Positions 31,979 to 41,588 are shown, counted from the stretch's first letter. The stretch: 41,734 nt of DNA from CBDUVZ01 sp965370805 (GCA_965370805.1 CBDUVZ010000012.1:1-41734), one strand, 5' to 3'. A program made the numbers and translations. The notes: generated by a model not told the origin, from the sequence alone.

Positions 31979-34102
31979 CTATCTGAGCAGGAACCGGGCG
32001 TCGAGGACCAGCGCGCCTTTGCCTTGTTCGTAGACAAGCAGCGGGTTGATGTCGATTTCGTCGAATTCCTCGAAGTCGGTGACGAGTTGCGACAGCCGCT
32101 GGAGGCATTCCCGGATTTTCTCCGAGTCGCGCGGCGGTTCACCGCGGAAGCCTTCGAGCAGTTGGTGGGCTTTGATACCGGTGACCATCGACTCGGCCGA
32201 TTTGTCGCTGACCGGGGCCAGGCGGAAAGTGACGTCTTTGAGCACTTCGACCATGATTCCGCCCAGGCCGAACATCAGCAGGGGCCCGAATTGCGGGTCG
32301 CGCTTCATGCCGAGGATGGTTTCGGTGCCTTTCGGCGCCATCTCCTGGACAAGGACGCCCCAGATGTCGGCACCCGGTTTCTTCTCCTTGATGGTCTTGA
32401 GCAGGCCGGCGAACTGGCTGCGCATGTCGTTGTCATCGGTGATGTTGACACGGACTCCGCCGAAGTCGGTCTTGTGGAGGATGTCGGGCGAGACGATTTT
32501 CAGCACAACCGGGTACCCGATCTCCTCTGCCGCGGCAAGCGCTTCGTCAACGGTCTTGACCAGTTGGAACCCGGGCACGGGCAGGCCGTAGGCTCTGAGG
32601 ATTTCGTGGCCTTCGGGTTCGGACAGGAAGATCGGGCTCCTTGAGTTTGCCCGGTTGATGATTTCGCGCACGGCTTCGGGTCGGGTGTCGGAGTAGTTGA
32701 CGGTCTCACCGCCGGCGCGTCTGCTCCAGCCGGCGAACCGGGCCATTGTCCCGAGCGCGCGGGCCGCGTTCTCCGGGAACTGGTACAGGGGGATTCGGGA
32801 TTTGAGCAGGGCCTGGCGGATTTCCTCGTTGTCGCCCATGGTCTGGAGACAGGCGAGAATCGGCTTGCTGCTGTCCCGGCCGACGTCGGCGATGATTTTC
32901 GCGATGTCGATTGTCTCGGCCATCAGCGTCGGGGTCCAGACCGGCATGATGGCATCGACGTTCTTGTCGGCACTCATGAGCCGGAGTGCGGTGCCGTAGC
33001 GTTGCGCGTCCGCGTCTCCAATGATATCAACCGGATTGTGGACCGATGCGGTCGGGGGGAGGTGCTTTTTCAATTCCGTGCAGGTCTCGTCGGTCAGTTC
33101 CGCCATCTTCAGGCCGTTGGCGATGCAGGCGTCGGTCCCCATAATCCCGATGCCGCCGGCATTGGTCAGGATTGCCACGCGCGAGCCCCGAGGAGCAGGC
33201 TGGTAGGCCATGGCCGCGGCTTTGGCGAACAGTTCGCTGATGTTCTGGACCCGGAGCACGCGGGCCTGGGCGAAGAAGGCGTTGTAGGCTTCGTCCGAGC
33301 CGGCCAGTGCCCCGGTGTGGGATGAGGCGGCCCTGGCTCCTTCGGACGTGCGGCCGGATTTGATTGCGAGAATCGGTTTGGGCCGGTCCGGGTTCGAAGT
33401 TATCTTGCGGGCGATGCGCATGAACTCCCTGGGGTTGACAAGGTCTTCGAGATAGAACGCGATGACGTCGGTTTCGTCGTCATCCCCGAGAAAGGCGAGC
33501 AGGTCGTTTTCGTTGATGTCGGCTTTGTTGCCGATTGAGGCGAACTTGGAGAGACCGACGTCTTCGGCTTCGGCGTATTCGAGCGCATTGACTCCGACCG
33601 CGCCGCTCTGGGATATGAAGGCGATATTGCCATGCCCGGGCATCACCCGGCCGAAAGTGGCGTTGAGCCGGAAGCTACTGTCGGTGTTGATGACGCCGAA
33701 GCAGTTCGGACCGATGAGTCTGATGTCGTGCTTGCGGGCCCGGTCGCGGACGCTCTGTTCCAGTTTCGCGCCGGTCGGGCCCAGTTCCTTGAACCCGGCA
33801 CTGATGACGATGGCGGCTTTGACTCCCTTTTCGCCGCATTCGGAAAGGGTCTCGGGCACGGCCAAGGCCGGAACGACCAGGATGGCGAGGTCGATTTCGT
33901 CCGGGACGTGCAGCACCGAAGGGTAGGCTTTGACCCCGAGAACACTTCTGGCCCTCATATTGACCGGGAAAACGACGCCGGTGTATCCGTTCATCAGGAT
34001 ATTGGCGAACATGGCCTGACCGATGCTGCCTTTCCTGGTCGACGCGCCGATAACGGCAATCGATTGGGGTTTGAAGATGGAGTGCAGGCTATTTCGGCTC
34101 AT
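31979..34102 (-). CDS. ADP-forming acetate/acyl-CoA synthetase, fused alpha-beta form
   Basis: 707 residues from ATG 34102 (TTG 34108 is possible). It converts acetyl-CoA, ADP and phosphate to acetate, CoA and ATP. The N-terminal CoA-binding domain has SIAVIGASTRKGSIG (about 15-29). The succinyl-CoA-synthetase-like part contains SSHTGALAGSDEAY with the phosphorylated His. The C-terminal ATP-grasp domain (about 485-707) has GYPVVLKIVSPDILHKTDFG. The fused order is common in fermenting bacteria and archaea. Last gene of the operon; it overlaps the CoA-transferase by 14 bp. Confidence 0.95.
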   Translation of the reverse strand: MSRNSLHSIFKPQSIAVIGASTRKGSIGQAMFANILMNGYTGVVFPVNMRARSVLGVKAYPSVLHVPDEIDLAILVVPALAVPETLSECGEKGVKAAIVISAGFKELGPTGAKLEQSVRDRARKHDIRLIGPNCFGVINTDSSFRLNATFGRVMPGHGNIAFISQSGAVGVNALEYAEAEDVGLSKFASIGNKADINENDLLAFLGDDDETDVIAFYLEDLVNPREFMRIARKITSNPDRPKPILAIKSGRTSEGARAASSHTGALAGSDEAYNAFFAQARVLRVQNISELFAKAAAMAYQPAPRGSRVAILTNAGGIGIMGTDACIANGLKMAELTDETCTELKKHLPPTASVHNPVDIIGDADAQRYGTALRLMSADKNVDAIMPVWTPTLMAETIDIAKIIADVGRDSSKPILACLQTMGDNEEIRQALLKSRIPLYQFPENAARALGTMARFAGWSRRAGGETVNYSDTRPEAVREIINRANSRSPIFLSEPEGHEILRAYGLPVPGFQLVKTVDEALAAAEEIGYPVVLKIVSPDILHKTDFGGVRVNITDDNDMRSQFAGLLKTIKEKKPGADIWGVLVQEMAPKGTETILGMKRDPQFGPLLMFGLGGIMVEVLKDVTFRLAPVSDKSAESMVTGIKAHQLLEGFRGEPPRDSEKIRECLQRLSQLVTDFEEFDEIDINPLLVYEQGKGALVLDARFLLR

Positions 34103-35954
34103 CTTCAAACCTCATTGTCAGGGTGTAAACCCCGTCTTCCCATTCTGTCTTGATGGGATAGCCGGCCCTGGTCATCAATCGATAGGCGCGGGTATTGGAG
34201 TCGAGCACATAGCCGACAAAGCCTTTGACTCCCTTTATTCGGGCCACGCGGATGAGGTGATTGAATACGATTGTGCCGATGCCGTTATTCTGGTGCCGGT
34301 CCTGGACGGTGATGGCGAATTCGGCCAGACCGGTGGCTTTGTCGACGTAGTAGCGGGCCACAGCGATAATCTCTTCCTCGTCCGCTTTCCCGGTCGTGAC
34401 AACCAGCGCCATTTCGTCCTGATAGTCGAGATTGACGAACTTTGAGAGTTTCTCGTGGGGCATCGCCTTGAGGTAGCTGAAGAACCGGTAGAAGACCGTC
34501 TCCTTCGAGAACGAGTAGAACAGGTCGCGCATCTTCGATTCGTCGGTCGGTCTTATCGGTCGGATGAAGATGTCGGTGTTGTCGCGGGCCCGGAGACGGG
34601 TTTCGAATTCCTCGGGATAGCGGGCTTCGAGCAGCGAGGCTTCCGGCTGGTCGGCATAGATGTAGTGCCGTTCCTTGGCGAGCTTGAGCAGTTCGGGCCG
34701 GAACTTCGGATGGGCGATGGAAACCAAGGCCAGGGCCCGCTCCCGGATTGACCTGCCGTGCAGGTAGGCGGTGCCCCATTCGGTGACGACGTAGTGAACG
34801 TCTCCGCGCGAAGTGGTGACCCCGGCGCCTTCGCTCAGGACCGGGACAATCCGGGAGAACTTCTCGTTGTCCCGGGTAGATTTGAGCACGATAACGGCTT
34901 TGCCCCCGCGCGAACGGGCAGCGCCCCGGACAAAGTCGAGCTGGCCCCCGATGCCGGAGTAGAACCGGTATCCGAGCGAGTCGGCGCAGACCTGGCCGGT
35001 CAGGTCGACTTCCAGTGCCGAGTTGATTGAGACCATTCTGTTGTTCTTGGCGATGACGAACGGGTCGTTGGTGTAGTCTACCGGGTGGAACTCGAACATC
35101 GGGTTGTTGTCGATGTAGTCGTAGAGTTTCCGGGTGCCCATGACGAAGGAAGCGACGATTTTGTGCGGGTGCAGGGTTTTGAGCCGGTTGGTGATGACCC
35201 CGCTTTCGATCAGGTCGATGATTCCGTCCGAGAATACCTCGGTGTGAACCCCCAGGTCCTTTTTGTCTTTCAGGTAGGAGAGGATTGCGGTCGGGATCCC
35301 GCCGTAGCCGATCTGGATTGTGGAGCCGTTTTCGACCAGGTCGGCGACGTTCCGGGCAATGCGGCCGGCAATCTCGCTCGGCCCCGGGGTCTCGAATTCG
35401 TGAATCGGGGCATCGGTTTCCACCAGGGCATCGAGTCGACTGACGTGGATGAAGCTGTCACCCAGGGTGCGCGGCATGTTGGGATTGAGTTCGGCGATGA
35501 CGTGGCGGGCGGCTTCGGTCGCGGGTTTGGTGATGTCGACCGAGACCCCGAAGCTGCAGAACCCGTGGTCGTCGGGAGGGGTGACCTGGATCAGGGCAAC
35601 TTCAATCGGCAGGCGACCCGAGGCGACAAGCCGGGGAATCTCGGACAGGAATATCGGTGTGTAATCGGCCCGACCTTCGTTGACCGCTTCGCGGACGTTC
35701 GGGCTGATGAAGAACGAGTTCGCCCGAAACCGGCCGGCGAGTGCTTCCTGAACGTAGGGAGCGACGCCGAGGGTGAGCAGGCTGGTGATTTCGACGTCCT
35801 CGATCGGTATGTCGGCCAGGGCCTGGACCAGTTTCTGCGGGGCGCTGCAGGCCGAGCCGACGAACAGCCGGTCTCCGGGGCCGATTGCCTGCAGGGCCTG
35901 TTCCGCGGTCTTGATTTTGTCCTTGTATTTCCGGCGCCAGTCGTTACCGGTCAT
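34089..35954 (-). CDS. Acetyl-CoA hydrolase/CoA-transferase fused to a GNAT acetyltransferase domain
   Basis: 621 residues from ATG 35954 with AAAGGAGAAG upstream. Residues 1-435 are a class I CoA-transferase (GDRLFVGSACSAPQKL, SALEVDLTGQVCADSLG, FYSGIGGQLDFVRGAARS). Residues about 455-621 form a GNAT domain (IFIRPIRPTDESKMRD, AITVQDRHQNNGIGT). The second domain may acetylate a protein in response to acetyl-CoA, as in Pat-type enzymes, giving feedback on the downstream synthetase (inference). It overlaps both neighbours and is tightly coupled. Confidence 0.93.
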   Translation of the reverse strand: MTGNDWRRKYKDKIKTAEQALQAIGPGDRLFVGSACSAPQKLVQALADIPIEDVEITSLLTLGVAPYVQEALAGRFRANSFFISPNVREAVNEGRADYTPIFLSEIPRLVASGRLPIEVALIQVTPPDDHGFCSFGVSVDITKPATEAARHVIAELNPNMPRTLGDSFIHVSRLDALVETDAPIHEFETPGPSEIAGRIARNVADLVENGSTIQIGYGGIPTAILSYLKDKKDLGVHTEVFSDGIIDLIESGVITNRLKTLHPHKIVASFVMGTRKLYDYIDNNPMFEFHPVDYTNDPFVIAKNNRMVSINSALEVDLTGQVCADSLGYRFYSGIGGQLDFVRGAARSRGGKAVIVLKSTRDNEKFSRIVPVLSEGAGVTTSRGDVHYVVTEWGTAYLHGRSIRERALALVSIAHPKFRPELLKLAKERHYIYADQPEASLLEARYPEEFETRLRARDNTDIFIRPIRPTDESKMRDLFYSFSKETVFYRFFSYLKAMPHEKLSKFVNLDYQDEMALVVTTGKADEEEIIAVARYYVDKATGLAEFAITVQDRHQNNGIGTIVFNHLIRVARIKGVKGFVGYVLDSNTRAYRLMTRAGYPIKTEWEDGVYTLTMRFEDEPK

Positions 35955-36813
35955 GTTCTTCTCCTTTGGTGAAAGACGACGGGATATTCCGAACCCGGTA
36001 TTTGCCGTCAGTTGAAGTGATGAGTCCGAGTCCGGTTTCGGGGTCGTGCTCGAAGACGCAGACCCATCTTTCTGCTACGGCCCGGGCGATGAGTTCTTCT
36101 TTCTGCTTCATTGTGTCAAGCGGGAACAGGTCATACCCCATGATGTAGGGGATATTGACGTGGGAGCAGGTCGGGATGAGGTCGGCCCAGTAGACGCAGG
36201 TCCGGGCTTCGGATTCGACCAGGACGACTTGGTGGCCGCGGGTGTGGCCCCCGGTGCGAATGAGTTTCACCCCGGGCACGAGTTCGGTGTCGCCGTCCAC
36301 GAGTTCCAGTTGGCCGGCCGTCTCGAGCGGCAGGAAGTCGTCGGCCCGATACGAGCCGCGGGTTCGGCGGTTCGGGTGGGTCGCGTCGTGCCATTCCATT
36401 TCCTGGACTACGTACCGGGCGTTCGGAAAGCGGGGGACGGGCTTGCCGGAGGGGTCCAGCTTCGTTGCGCCGCCGGCATGGTCGAAATGCAGATGGGTCA
36501 GGATGACGGTCGTGATAGCCTTCGGGTTGAGGTTCAGCCGGGACAGGGCGGCGTCGAGGTTGTCGGAACGGTCAACATTGAACATGGCGTTGAACTCGGG
36601 ACCGTGCTTGGCACCGATGCCGGTGTCGACCAGGATGCGCTCTTCGGGCGTGGTGATGAGCAGGAGCCGGAGCGCCAGCCTTATCCGGTTGCGGTCATCC
36701 GGCGGGTTGGATTTCTGCCAGAGCACGCGCGGCACCACCCCGAACATCGCGCCGCCGTCGAGGCCGAAGAACCCGTCGTTCAGAGGATGGATTTCGAACG
36801 TTCCCAGCTTCAT
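35944..36813 (-). CDS. MBL-fold metallo-hydrolase
   Basis: 289 residues from ATG 36813. The metal-binding motif is THLHFDHAGG with His 107, His 109, Asp 111 and His 112. Further ligands are in TGGHTRGHQ and VYWADLIPT, and a late His is in FEHDPETG. It resembles lactonase/thioesterase-type MBL proteins; the substrate is unknown. Downstream of the peptidases and overlapping the CoA-transferase by 11 bp, it may hydrolyse a thioester or lactone intermediate. Confidence 0.9.
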   Translation of the reverse strand: MKLGTFEIHPLNDGFFGLDGGAMFGVVPRVLWQKSNPPDDRNRIRLALRLLLITTPEERILVDTGIGAKHGPEFNAMFNVDRSDNLDAALSRLNLNPKAITTVILTHLHFDHAGGATKLDPSGKPVPRFPNARYVVQEMEWHDATHPNRRTRGSYRADDFLPLETAGQLELVDGDTELVPGVKLIRTGGHTRGHQVVLVESEARTCVYWADLIPTCSHVNIPYIMGYDLFPLDTMKQKEELIARAVAERWVCVFEHDPETGLGLITSTDGKYRVRNIPSSFTKGEEHDR

Positions 36814-36834
36814 GTTTCGTTCGCCGCCGGGTTC

Positions 36835-38172
36835 CTACTCGATCCAGACCGCATCGGGCAGGTCCAGGTCTTCCTTCGTGACGTTGCCGACTATGACCAT
36901 GATGAACCCTTCGGGGTGGAGCCGGTCATGCGCGGCCTGGACCAGGTCCGGCAGGGTCAGGGCCCGGATTCTGTCCGGGAAGACGTCGAGCCAGTCGGTG
37001 CCGAGGCCGTAGACTTCGGCGTCGGTGACGTGACCCAGTTTGCCCCGGCTGCTGGAGTAGCTGAGCGGGAAGCTGCCGGTGTAGTAGTTCTGAGCCGTGG
37101 CCAGTTCCTTTTCGGCCGGCCCCTGTTTGTGCATGAGCCTGATTTCAGTCAGCATCTTCTCAATGGCCGCTTTCGGACTGGAGGTCTGGACCGTTGCCCG
37201 GTACGCGCCAGCCAGGGCCCGACGGTCGAACCAGCACCTGACGTCGTAGGCCAGACCGCTTTCTTCCCGGACTGACTGGCCCATGCGCGAAGCGAGAGCC
37301 GAGCCGCCGAGGGCAAAAGCCATCAGCCGGGTTGAGAGCATCTGGGGGTGGGTGATGCTGATTCCGGGGTGGCCGAAGTTGATGTAGGACTGGTTCAGGT
37401 CCGGCCGGGTGATGAGCTTGACGTGCAGGCCGTCAGGCTGGACCAGTTCGGGTAGTTCGAGCGCGGGGACCGTTCCCGGTTGCCAGTCTCCGAAACGCGC
37501 CCGCACTTTCTCCAGGGCATCCTTGCGGTTGATGTCACCGACGATGAGGATGAAGCAGTTGTTCGGCACGTAGTGAGTACGGTGGAACTCCCGGGCGTCT
37601 TTGAGGGTGATGTTGTTCAAGCCGGTGGTGTCGCCCCAAGGCAGGCAGGCGTAAGGGTGGCCTTCAAACAGCAGTCGGTTGAATTCGAGCCGCGCTACCA
37701 GTCTGGGGTTGTCGAACATGCGGCGGGCCGAAGCCAGGGCCACGGCGTATTCCGGGTCGAATTCCCCGGGGTCGAATCCCGGCTTTCGGATTCCGTCCGC
37801 GAGCAAGTCCAGAACCTGGTCCAGATACTCGGAGAGGACCTTGACGTCGATATGGGAGATGTCGTAGTCGGCGCTGGTATGGTATCTTGCGCCCAGGAAT
37901 TCGAGGATTGCGGCTACCGAATCGCCGCTCATGGTTTCCGAGCCGCGGACGAGCATTGCGGTGGCCAGGGACGCGAGCCCGGACTTCGCTGCCGGGTCGT
38001 GGGCGGCCCCGGAGCGGCACACCAGGCGGATATCGGTGACCGGGAGCCGGTGGTCTTCGTAGGTCAGGACGATAAGGCCGTTGGGGAGTGAGTCGCGGAA
38101 CAGCGGTACTGCCGCCGGTTGACCGGGGAAGAGCACGGCGACGAAGAGTGAGAGCAGGAGCAGGCGCGTCAT
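36835..38172 (-). CDS. M16 family peptidase-like protein, catalytically silent partner
   Basis: 445 residues from ATG 38172. Signal peptide MTRLLLLSLFVAVLFPG. The M16 fold is clear (FRDSLPNGLIVLTYEDHRLP, LFEGHPYACLPWGDTTG, VREESGLAYDVRCW). The HxxEH zinc motif is absent: the matching segment reads KSGLASLATAML. M16 enzymes often form pairs of one active and one inactive subunit, which fits the preceding gene. Exported, probably periplasmic. Confidence 0.93.
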   Translation of the reverse strand: MTRLLLLSLFVAVLFPGQPAAVPLFRDSLPNGLIVLTYEDHRLPVTDIRLVCRSGAAHDPAAKSGLASLATAMLVRGSETMSGDSVAAILEFLGARYHTSADYDISHIDVKVLSEYLDQVLDLLADGIRKPGFDPGEFDPEYAVALASARRMFDNPRLVARLEFNRLLFEGHPYACLPWGDTTGLNNITLKDAREFHRTHYVPNNCFILIVGDINRKDALEKVRARFGDWQPGTVPALELPELVQPDGLHVKLITRPDLNQSYINFGHPGISITHPQMLSTRLMAFALGGSALASRMGQSVREESGLAYDVRCWFDRRALAGAYRATVQTSSPKAAIEKMLTEIRLMHKQGPAEKELATAQNYYTGSFPLSYSSSRGKLGHVTDAEVYGLGTDWLDVFPDRIRALTLPDLVQAAHDRLHPEGFIMVIVGNVTKEDLDLPDAVWIE

Positions 38173-39482
38173 TTCTCCTCCTTCATTCCCAGGAGCTGGG
38201 CAACGGTGCGGTTCTCCGGTCGGAAGAAGCGCCGGGCGAAATCCTGGATATGGTCTGTTGTTACCTGCCTGATTCCCTGCGGGTACTGCTCCATGAAGCG
38301 CCAGGACCCGGTGGTTATGTGGTAGCGTGCCATCCGGTAGGCGATGCCCCAGGGGTCGTCCTGGTTGAATACCTGCTCGGCTTGGACCTGGTTGTGTACT
38401 TTTTCGAGTTCGCGGTCGGTGACCGGTTCGGTCTTGAGTTTCTCCAGTTCTTCCTCGATTACCCGTTCGATTTCCGGGATGTCCTGTTCTGTTTTCGGGG
38501 TCACCGAGATGGTGAACTGGGCCGGATCGCGGCTGACGTAGTTGCCGCCGCCGACCCAGGCAGCGAGCCCGGTCTCTTTTGTAAGGACGCGGTGGAGCCG
38601 GGACGAGAGTCCCTGGAGCAGGATGCCTTCGATCAGTTCCGCGGCGTAGTAATCGGTGGTCTCCCTTATGCCCGGTACGTGATACCCGACGAGCAGGGCC
38701 GGGGCGGTGGTGTTGCGGCGGAGCACGAGTCTGCGTTCACCGGTCTGCTCCGGTTCGATGTCGTAGAAGTCGGTTCTCGCGACCGGCGTGCCTTTGAGCG
38801 GGCCGAAGTGCTTCTTCACTTTCGCCAGTGCCGGTCCGGGCCGGACGTCGCCGGCAATGACGAGCACCGCGTTGGCCGGGTTGTAGTGCCGGTGATACCA
38901 ATCCTCGACTGCGGCGCAGGTGTAATGAGCGATATCGTCGCCCCAGCCGATGACCGGGGTGCGAAGCGGGTGAGCGAGGAATGCGACCGCTTCGTATTCC
39001 GTCCAGAGCTTGCGGGTGGGCCGGTTCTGGCCCAGTCGCCATTCTTCGGTGACCACTTGGTGCTCGCTGGCGAATTCCTCTTCGTCGAACCGGCAGGTGG
39101 CCATGCGCGACGCCTCCAGTTCCAGCGAGAACTCCCAGCGGTCGCTGGCGAACGTCTCGTAGTACGCGGTGTAATAGGTTGAGGTGAAGCCGTTGCTGCG
39201 GCCGCCGGCTTCTTTGATCATGCGATGGAAGGTGCCGGGTGTGTAGGCGTCGGTGTGCTTGAAAGTCATGTGCTCGAGCATGTGGGAGATGCCGGTCTTG
39301 CCGACCGGTTCGTCGTAGGCGCCGACCGCGTACCAGACTGTGGTCGATACCACCGGGGCCGACGAGTCGACGTAGATGATGACGTGGAGTCCGTTGTCAA
39401 GGTCGTACTCGGTGACCCGCGACGCCAGGTCCGCGGAGCAGAGCGCGAGCCCGGCCAGGAGCAGAAGAGTGAGTCGTGTGAT
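38169..39482 (-). CDS. M16 family zinc peptidase, active subunit, with ATC in place of the start codon
   Basis: 437 residues if translation begins at ATC 39482. Zinc site HMLEH (His 67, Glu 70, His 71) with FDEEEFASEHQVVTEE downstream. The deduced N-terminus ITRLTLLLLAGLALCS is a signal peptide and lines up with MTRLLLLSLFVAV of the partner gene, yet there is no ATG, GTG or TTG between the upstream stop and this stretch. The first ordinary start (GTG 39353) would delete the signal and first strand. It may use ATC, or there may be a base error. It sits 6 bp after the M14 gene and overlaps the partner by ATGA. Confidence 0.9.
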   Translation of the reverse strand: MTRLTLLLLAGLALCSADLASRVTEYDLDNGLHVIIYVDSSAPVVSTTVWYAVGAYDEPVGKTGISHMLEHMTFKHTDAYTPGTFHRMIKEAGGRSNGFTSTYYTAYYETFASDRWEFSLELEASRMATCRFDEEEFASEHQVVTEEWRLGQNRPTRKLWTEYEAVAFLAHPLRTPVIGWGDDIAHYTCAAVEDWYHRHYNPANAVLVIAGDVRPGPALAKVKKHFGPLKGTPVARTDFYDIEPEQTGERRLVLRRNTTAPALLVGYHVPGIRETTDYYAAELIEGILLQGLSSRLHRVLTKETGLAAWVGGGNYVSRDPAQFTISVTPKTEQDIPEIERVIEEELEKLKTEPVTDRELEKVHNQVQAEQVFNQDDPWGIAYRMARYHITTGSWRFMEQYPQGIRQVTTDHIQDFARRFFRPENRTVAQLLGMKEEK

Positions 39483-39488
39483 TTGCTT

Positions 39489-41516
39489 TTACCGCGTAAG
39501 GATGACCGGCAGCGCGGCCGGACCGCCGGGCCCGCTGAGCCGGGCGAAATAGACACCGGCGGGAGCCTGCCTGCCGGCTTCATCAAGCCGGTCCCAGATG
39601 GGCCGGGCCGAGGTCACGACCACCTGGCGTACCATGCGCCCGGTTGCGTCGTGAATCAGGAGCTGCGGACTGCCGTCGGGCCGGCGATTCAGACTGAAGC
39701 GAACCGGGCCGGCGGATGGGTTCCCGGACAACCGCAGGACGAGCGGGGCGGCAGATTGGGGTCCGGGTGGCTCGGCGATGCCGGTGTAGTTTACCCCTTC
39801 GACCGCGTCGAAATAGAACGTCCCGGTTGCGGTGAGCTTCAGGAACCGGACGCTGTCCAGCGGGACTGAAGCGAGGTCAAACGCGGTCTGGGCATTGACC
39901 GCGGTGCCGATTGTGGTCCAGGGTCCGGTCCAGTCACTTGCGCCCTCAACCAGCGCGCCGGCCGAGCCGCCGGAACGGTACACAGTCAGGTCATTGCCGG
40001 GCTGGTCAATGACCGGCTTGAACATGTCGATGCAGATGTACTTGCCGTCATCGAGCTTGAATGCCTGGGCGTCGTGCGGGCCGAGGGCTGAGGTCGGGTA
40101 GGTATGGTTGCTGGAAGTGCTGGCAACGTGGCGGTTGTACACGACGCGGAATCCGAACAGGGGCGCGGAATCATCCGGGGTCAGTTGCGTGCCAATCGTG
40201 ACCGCGGAATCGCCGGTCGCCGGCACGACGACCGGGGAGACGGTTGTGTCGCGGTATCCCGGGGCGCGGAACGTCAGACTGTAAGTCCCGGGCAGGTAGA
40301 AACGGTGATAGTCGCCGAGTTCCGGACAGGTGTATCCCGGCATGTTGCCCGGGCCGACCCAGACCTGGGCGTGAACCGGCATGCCGGTTGCCGCATCGGT
40401 GACCGTGCCGTGGATTCCCTTGCCGACCTGGTGCCAGAGTTCAAGCATCGCGTCGCGGTTCAGGTTGAAGGTCGGGACGATTGAGTCGGCGATGGGCCAC
40501 TTATGGCCGTGGATTTCTATCGACCAGGTCAGGCTGCCCCAGGCGTACTCCAGGTCCTTGGCCGCGCCGCTGAACGGGTACATGTGCACCGCGCCCTGGC
40601 CGTACGCGTAGCCGTTGTGGGAGCAGTAACGCCCGGAGAGGAAATGGACGTGCGGTTTGTCCGGGATGGTGTCGTGGTACGTGTAGCTCCAGGGATAGGC
40701 AAGGAAGACGGTGCCGGAATGATATGAGGCATCGAGCACGACCGGATGGCGCCAGAGATGGGCGGTCAGGGCCCGGGTTTCCGGCTCACTCATCGGCGAG
40801 TTGCCCGGCCGGTGCGCTTCGCCCCACATCCAGCCCCAGTTCCGGTTCAGGTCAACGCCGTTGCCGTTGTAGCGGGTTTCATCTTCATACCCGTCCGGAT
40901 TGACGAGCGGGACAATCCAGATTTCCCGTTCATCGATGAGCCGGGTAACCAGGGTGTCGGTGCCGTAGCTTGAAGCCAGGTACTTCACCATCTCCACGAA
41001 TACGGCGAACGTGATTGCTTCATCGCCATGGATATTGGCTTCGAAGTGAACTTCGGGTTCGGTTTCGTTGGTGCCCGGGTTATCGGAGAATTTCATCGCC
41101 AGCAGCAGTCGGTTGTCGACGCTGTAGCCCAGGGTTTCCAGCTTGATGAACGAGGAGTTGTTTTCGGCGATAGTAATCATCGTGTCCCGGAAATGGGTGT
41201 AGGGCATGTACCAGGCATCGTGGGACATCGTTTCGGCATTACGGCCGTACAGTTCGTCGATGCGCGGGGTGATGATTGAGATTCCGTACCCCAGGCTCAG
41301 CAGCCGGGCCTGCTGCGTCTCGGTCGCTTCGGCCCTGATACCTTCCTCGCTTATGCCGTTGATGACGACGCCGGATTGCTCCAGGGCTGGAATTGCAGCG
41401 CGGTCAACCCCGGTAATCAGGATGAAATCCCGGGCCGGACCGGCGGGCGTGCTCGCGAGTCCGAGTCCGGAAACCAGCGAAAGCACGGCGAGCATGACAG
41501 AAAAACGTCTGGGCAT
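39489..41516 (-). CDS. Secreted M14 zinc carboxypeptidase with C-terminal sorting-type domain
   Basis: 675 residues from ATG 41516 with AAAGGAG upstream. The signal peptide is about residues 1-21. A prodomain-like region (30-95) precedes the M14 catalytic domain: zinc ligands His 163 and Glu 166 (HGDE), substrate-binding DLNRNW (222-227), zinc ligand His 266 (SYHSG) and the likely catalytic Glu 334 (WSIEIHG). A carboxypeptidase-regulatory-like beta domain follows (GIHGTVTDAATGMPV). The last 80 residues (LSGNPSAGPVRFSL, GVYFARLSGPGG) form a sorting/FlgD-like domain. First gene of the operon; it degrades peptides outside the cell. Confidence 0.95.
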   Translation of the reverse strand: MPRRFSVMLAVLSLVSGLGLASTPAGPARDFILITGVDRAAIPALEQSGVVINGISEEGIRAEATETQQARLLSLGYGISIITPRIDELYGRNAETMSHDAWYMPYTHFRDTMITIAENNSSFIKLETLGYSVDNRLLLAMKFSDNPGTNETEPEVHFEANIHGDEAITFAVFVEMVKYLASSYGTDTLVTRLIDEREIWIVPLVNPDGYEDETRYNGNGVDLNRNWGWMWGEAHRPGNSPMSEPETRALTAHLWRHPVVLDASYHSGTVFLAYPWSYTYHDTIPDKPHVHFLSGRYCSHNGYAYGQGAVHMYPFSGAAKDLEYAWGSLTWSIEIHGHKWPIADSIVPTFNLNRDAMLELWHQVGKGIHGTVTDAATGMPVHAQVWVGPGNMPGYTCPELGDYHRFYLPGTYSLTFRAPGYRDTTVSPVVVPATGDSAVTIGTQLTPDDSAPLFGFRVVYNRHVASTSSNHTYPTSALGPHDAQAFKLDDGKYICIDMFKPVIDQPGNDLTVYRSGGSAGALVEGASDWTGPWTTIGTAVNAQTAFDLASVPLDSVRFLKLTATGTFYFDAVEGVNYTGIAEPPGPQSAAPLVLRLSGNPSAGPVRFSLNRRPDGSPQLLIHDATGRMVRQVVVTSARPIWDRLDEAGRQAPAGVYFARLSGPGGPAALPVILTR

Positions 41517-41560
41517 TTCCAACTCCTTTCGGCCAATCGTCAACCGACTGAAAACGTGAG

Positions 41561-41588
41561 ATGATAGCCCGGCTGCAATCAGTGTCAA
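41561..41588 (-). promoter_or_regulatory. Promoter of the six-gene peptidase/acyl-CoA operon
   Basis: Minus strand TTGACA (41588-41583), 16-bp spacer, TATCAT (41566-41561). The transcript should begin near 41554 and reach the M14 ATG after about 38 nt, with AAAGGAG in between. All six genes down to 31979 are separated by at most 21 bp or overlap. Confidence 0.85.

Noticed and set aside
38088..39182. 364-residue plus-strand frame opposite the M16 genes
   Set aside because: Antisense shadow of an M16 gene with an intact zinc motif; no start signal.
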